From positions 36,491 to 100,490 of the forward strand of contig WBMZ01010278.1 in NCBI GenBank assembly GCA_013400975.1: DNA of 64,000 nucleotides, given 5' to 3'. The notes under the pieces were generated by a model, which was not told the origin of the DNA, ran no database searches, and saw only the letters and a list, made by a program, of their open reading frames with translations. The stretch is from Atrichornis clamosus. Its lineage: Eukaryota; Chordata; Aves; Passeriformes; Menuridae. Every line of letters begins with the position of its first letter. The first letter of the stretch is position 1. Below, in pieces: positions 60,640 through 64,000 of this stretch. The position numbers and the translations under genes were made by a program.

Positions 60640-61914
60640 AGCTGAGCCTTTGCCTTTGAACGCCACCGGCAATGCCCAGCTGGAGCACAAAGGGAGCTCT
60701 GAGCTCTCCTGCTGCCCCTCGGGCCGTGGCACAGGCACAGCCACACTTGTGCCATCAGCAGGGTCTGGGCTCTTACATCCCATATTTTGGGGTCCTGGGG
60801 TGCAAAACCTGTCCCACGTGTTGGGGTGAGGGCAGAGCAGGGGCAGGAAAGGCCCAGGAGCTGCGGGGGCTGGAGCCCTGGCTGGGGGCTTTGGGCTGGG
60901 TCTGGGACCAGGGTGGGGCCGCAGAGAGCCGGGGCGGGGAGCAGGGAAAAGGGAGGGAGGGGGTTAAAAACATGAGGGCACGAGGACAGGGAGCAGACAC
61001 TGGGGCTGGGAGGGGCCGGGTGCGTGCTGCTCCCACCCTTTCCGAGGTGCCTGTGGTTCCAGGGGCCTGGAGGCACCGAGGGGCTCCTGGAACCCGGCTC
61101 TGTCCTGGGCCCTTTTTCCTTCCTCAGGGCTGTGGATGCTGCTCCTCCTGCTGGGGAAGAGGTGAGGAAGGGCTCTCCCTCCCTGTGACACGCTGGAACC
61201 GGGGCAGGCCCTGGCCCTGGCAGGAGGCCGGGGCGCGGTGTGGGACTGAGCTGGGATTTTAGTGGGGCGGGAGGGAGGGGTGGCGGCAGGGACGGGACCC
61301 CGCTGCCCTCCCGGCACTGCCCCCGAGGGAGCGGGACTGGGTGGGGGTGAGGCTCTGGCCGGAGCTGGCAGCGAGCGCATTCCCAGAGGAACGGGATGTG
61401 CTGCCCGGGGTGTCCGTGCTGGCTCAGGGCCAGCCCGGGCACGGCACAGACCCAGCGGCACGGCCGGGCCCCAGCGCCGCGTCCCGGGATGCAGCCGATG
61501 CCGGCGGCCCGGGAGTCCGGCAAAGGCTCAGCCCTGGACACGGGAAGGGAGGGAGCAGCGGGCAGGGCCCCAGCCCGGCTCCTCAGCAGAGGAAACTCCT
61601 TCCAGCTGCTCCAAGGAGGCAAAAAATCCCCCGGGGGCAGCTGGAGGCTTCCAACCCTTCCCCAAATGAAATACTGTCCCCCACTCAGGGCTTGGGATGT
61701 TCAGTGCCAGCAGCTGAGCCTGCGTCCAGGACCGGTGTTTGCTCGGCCCCAGCAGTGCCTGTTCCCCTGTGCCCAAACTGACCAACATTCCCAAGGGAAA
61801 GGCTGTGGGATAACCAGGCAGCGCCTCAGCACTGGCCTGTCCCTGGGGCTTGGCAGAAAATCCTACGGGACAAAATAAGAGCCACGGCCACCAGTTCTGC
61901 AAAATCCACTGACT
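60640..61914. other. GC-rich interval between convergent MYH10 and NDEL1
   Basis: About 1.3 kb of GC-rich, G/C-skewed sequence. It has long open frames on both strands, including one of 332 codons on the minus strand, but these reflect lack of AT-rich stops. They are proline/serine/glycine-rich with no domain I recognise. I see no repeat family. Confidence 0.65.
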
Positions 61915-61929
61915 CCACATTAAAAGAAC

Positions 61930-61935
61930 TTTATT
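61930..61935 (-). terminator. NDEL1: NDEL1 polyadenylation signal
   Basis: The plus strand reads TTTATT, so the minus strand is AATAAA, followed by a T-rich context typical of a cleavage site. Confidence 0.65.
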
Positions 61936-62041
61936 TTTGGAAGATTGCTCTCATTTGTTTTCATTTTTTTTGAAACCACATCATGTCAGTGGCACCAGGG
62001 TGGAACGGTACATCCTATGGAAACATGCCAGAGAGAGGCTG

Positions 62042-62050
62042 AATAAATAA
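62042..62050 (-). promoter_or_regulatory. NDEL1: AU-rich nonamer in NDEL1 UTR
   Basis: The minus strand reads TTATTTATT, the classical AU-rich decay nonamer, about 110 nt before the NDEL1 polyadenylation signal. Confidence 0.45.
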
Positions 62051-62067
62051 AGCTACAAAGCCCAAGT

Positions 62068-62075
62068 TATGTACA
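62068..62075 (-). promoter_or_regulatory. NDEL1: Pumilio motif in NDEL1 UTR (distal)
   Basis: The minus strand reads TGTACATA, an exact match to the TGTANATA Pumilio element. Confidence 0.55.
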
Positions 62076-62109
62076 AAGACCTCAGGCAAAGGTATTATGT
62101 TTACAAATC

Positions 62110-62117
62110 TATGTACA
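62110..62117 (-). promoter_or_regulatory. NDEL1: Pumilio motif in NDEL1 UTR (proximal)
   Basis: A second exact TGTACATA on the minus strand, 42 bp from the other. Confidence 0.55.
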
Positions 62118-62127
62118 ATAAAACAAA

Positions 62128-62135
62128 TGTAAACA
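62128..62135 (-). promoter_or_regulatory. NDEL1: miR-30 8-mer seed match in NDEL1 UTR
   Basis: The minus strand reads TGTTTACA, the full 8-mer target of the miR-30 seed, directly next to a Pumilio motif. Confidence 0.5.
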
Positions 62136-63132
62136 GTCAAATGCAGCAGAGGATGCACGGGAAGGAAGGACCATACAAACCCTAATGGCAAAGGGACAAT
62201 CCCACCCCCACTGCTGAGCCAGTGGGGTTTTTTCTCAGCATTTGTAACAAAATCACCTGGGAGCTCCAGAGCCCCTGAACGGCGATTGCTGAACCCTCAG
62301 CTCGAACCCCGGCTCCATTTGCTGGTTCAGGCTCAAACTCCACCGACTCTGAGGTACATGGACAGAAATCACACAGAGGTGCTGCTTGAAAGACCCACAA
62401 GGTGCAGTCGCCCCAAACTGTCACAGGAGCCCGCGGGGACACGGGACAATCCATTCCTACAGCACACGGAGCAGAACAGGGGTGATGGTCACGGGGTCCA
62501 GGGGGGTTCTGGGGAATCAGGACTGGGTGGAGCAGGGGTTTCCTAATGCTCCCATAGAGTCACTGTGTGGAGGGGTGAGGATGGAGGCCGAGTCCAGCAG
62601 GGCCAGGGGGCTGTGGGGCAGCCATGGGGGCACCTGAGGGCATCACACCTGGACACGGCCCTGCCCACAGGGGCCTGGGGACACAGCACCCAGACAGAGC
62701 CCTGCCCACCCCAGCACGGGGCAGGAACCCCAGGGAGAACAGCTCAGCCATGCTGGCCCTGCCAAAGCAGCTGGGGGGGCTGTGCTGGTCACTCCCATGG
62801 GCTGCCAACCCCCCTCTCTCTCCCTGCCCTCGAGGAGCCTGGCCCTCTGTGTGTGTCCAGTTGTCCAGCTGGGATGGGCCCGTCCTGGCTGGGCTGGAGC
62901 CACTCTTGTCCAGCCCTGCCCCGACTGCTCAGCTGCACCTGAGACAGGACCTGGAGCTGGGTCCGGGTGCAAATGGCCCCGGTGCCATCGCTCGGCCTCC
63001 CCGGGGCCTCCTGGGGAGCAGCAGCTGCAGGGCCTGGGAGTGGGAGAGGGGAGCTGTGAGAGGAGCGGCCAAGGCTCTGCCAGACCTCAGTGGGAGCAGA
63101 GAGAAAGCCAAGGGGACGAGGCCTGGCGTGGC

Positions 63133-63265
63133 CCCCAAACAGAGCAGGAGCCGGTGTCCCCCACACAGAGCAGGACTCAGTGTCCCCAAACAGAGCAGGA
63201 GCCGGTGTCCCCCACACAGAGCAGGACTCAGTGTCCCCAAACAGAGCAGGAGCCGGTGTCCCCCA
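63133..63265. repeat. Minisatellite, 51-bp period, about 2.6 copies
   Basis: The unit is two related halves (CAGAGCAGGAGCCGGTGTCC and CAGAGCAGGACTCAGTGTCC, each followed by a short C/A spacer), and it repeats with a constant 51-bp offset. Copies are nearly identical, so it is probably young or homogenised. It lies in the inferred NDEL1 UTR. Confidence 0.9.
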
Positions 63266-63483
63266 GAGCCCTGAGGGTGGCAGCTCGTGGGGCCGGGGCA
63301 GAGAACGTCCACTACAGCAACAGCAGGAAACAAACTGTATTAACAGGACATGGAGGGCCGTGAGCTCAGGGTCTCCTCTCAGGGCCATGTTCCAGCGGGG
63401 TGGGGATGGGGAGGAATCAGGAGCAGTTCTTCTCGTGGTGGGCTGAGAAAAGCATCCAAGTCCCAAGGCTGCCTCCCGCGGGC

Positions 63484-63571
63484 TCATACGCTCAGGGGGA
63501 GCATTCCCGGTGCCGAGGAGGGTCGGGAGCCCCCCAGGCCGGGGGGACCTTGGTCAAAGCCGTTCACTGCC
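63484..63571 (-). CDS. NDEL1: NDEL1 last coding exon (C-terminal 28 residues)
   Basis: On the minus strand, a TTTTCCCAG acceptor is followed by one base that completes a codon, then [20 protein letters not shown] and PGMLPLSV, and TGA at 63486-63484. I recognise this as the C-terminus of NDEL1, a coiled-coil partner of LIS1 and cytoplasmic dynein that acts at centrosomes, in neuronal migration and in mitosis. The earlier exons lie beyond the right end of the window. Compared with the mammalian end I remember, the proline run is shortened and two residues differ. The gene is tail-to-tail with MYH10, as in the human locus. Confidence 0.93.
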
Positions 63572-64000
63572 CTGGGAAAAAGAGAGAGGCGTGAGGAGAG
63601 GAGCAGCCCCGGGACAGGGCCCTGCTCCCCGCTCCCCAGCACCTGGAGTCCTGACCCCGCTCCTCCCTCCTCACAGCATCCCTGGCAGCTCGGGGAGGGC
63701 AGGAGCAGGGCCAGGATACCACTGGGACAGGGGCCCCAGTGCCAGCTGCCAGGTCGGTGCCCACCCCAGGGCCGGAGCTGGCACGTGCTGGCCGAGGGGA
63801 CCATCCCGGGAGGACAAGTGGCCCCAGAGCCTGAGCCTGCCGGGGGTCACCATGGGTCTGTGCAGGGTCAGGCCCAGCAGCCCTGTCCCCTCCCTGGTGT
63901 GCCCAGAGCAGGCAGAGGCCCCTGTGGCACCAGGGCCCCGTGTCCCTCAGGGCTGGCAAGGCAGGCTCAGCCCGGGAAGGGACACACAGACACACAGACA
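63572..64000 (-). other. NDEL1: NDEL1 last intron (partial)
   Basis: This GC-rich sequence upstream of the NDEL1 last exon contains no sequence matching the preceding NDEL1 coding exon, so the intron continues past the window edge. Confidence 0.7.

Larger units (their letters stand above)
61915..63483 (-). other. NDEL1: NDEL1 3' untranslated region (inferred extent)
   Basis: The UTR runs from the NDEL1 stop down to the minus-strand AATAAA at 61930-61935. The distal 250 bp are AT-rich and hold two Pumilio-type TGTACATA sites, a TTATTTATT AU-rich nonamer and a miR-30 seed match. The proximal part is GC-rich and contains a 51-bp-period minisatellite. A shorter form ending near a variant AATACA at about 63340 is possible. 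Confidence 0.65.

Noticed and set aside
60624..61622. 332-codon open frame on the minus strand in the MYH10-NDEL1 gap
   Set aside because: GC-rich sequence with few stops gives long frames on both strands here. The product is low-complexity Pro/Ser/Arg with no domain, no splice structure and no Kozak-like support.
62042..62051. Plus-strand AATAAATAAA as a polyadenylation signal
   Set aside because: No plus-strand gene ends here. On the minus strand it reads as an AU-rich element in the NDEL1 UTR, which fits the context better.
62624..63274. 216-codon plus-strand frame through the minisatellite
   Set aside because: It is antisense to the NDEL1 UTR. The repeat unit is a multiple of three, so it stays open by construction.
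62789..63487. 232-codon minus-strand frame overlapping the NDEL1 last exon and UTR
   Set aside because: It runs in a different frame from the NDEL1 tail and owes its length to the 51-bp minisatellite (17 codons per unit, no stop).

Overview
This is vertebrate DNA, almost certainly from a bird. Coding sequence lies in short exons with GT..AG borders, introns run from 81 bp to more than 10 kb, and the interspersed repeats are fragments of the CR1 LINE that is typical of birds. Nothing in the window looks bacterial or viral. I assigned the genes by reading translated exons against remembered vertebrate protein families; no database search was run.

The window is dominated by one plus-strand gene, MYH10, which encodes non-muscle myosin heavy chain II-B. 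Thirty-seven constitutive coding exons run from the P-loop exon (10043-10145) to the stop codon at 59053-59055. Every junction is phase-consistent, and the exons add up to 5401 nt: the last base of codon 177, then residues 178-1976 and the stop, in the numbering of the 1976-residue insert-free protein. Exons for residues 1-177 lie upstream of the window. Two in-frame cassette exons match the known neural inserts. B1 (N30, 30 nt, 15556-15585) falls in loop 1 by the nucleotide pocket. B2 (63 nt, 34700-34762) falls in loop 2 at the actin interface. Both have TGCATG (RBFOX-type) motifs nearby.

Layout: 1-10042 is intron upstream of the P-loop exon. 10043-38379 holds the motor and converter exons, separated by large introns. 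38219-39050 holds the IQ/neck exons. 39132-57750 holds the coiled-coil rod, with more and shorter introns and increasingly GC-rich exons. 58911-59055 encodes the non-helical tailpiece. 59056 to about 60475 is the MYH10 3' UTR. About 60480-61910 is a GC-rich gap between genes. About 61915-63571 is the 3' end of a convergent minus-strand gene, NDEL1: its last coding exon is at 63484-63571, followed by a long UTR. 63572-64000 is NDEL1 intron.

The two proteins belong to separate systems: actomyosin contractility for MYH10, and dynein/LIS1 regulation for NDEL1. Their tail-to-tail arrangement agrees with the vertebrate synteny I remember. I found no undescribed gene system. The observations most worth checking are regulatory: a GC donor on N30, the RBFOX motif layout around both cassettes, a cluster of microRNA seed matches in the MYH10 UTR, Pumilio and AU-rich motifs in the NDEL1 UTR, and a CR1-derived foldback.
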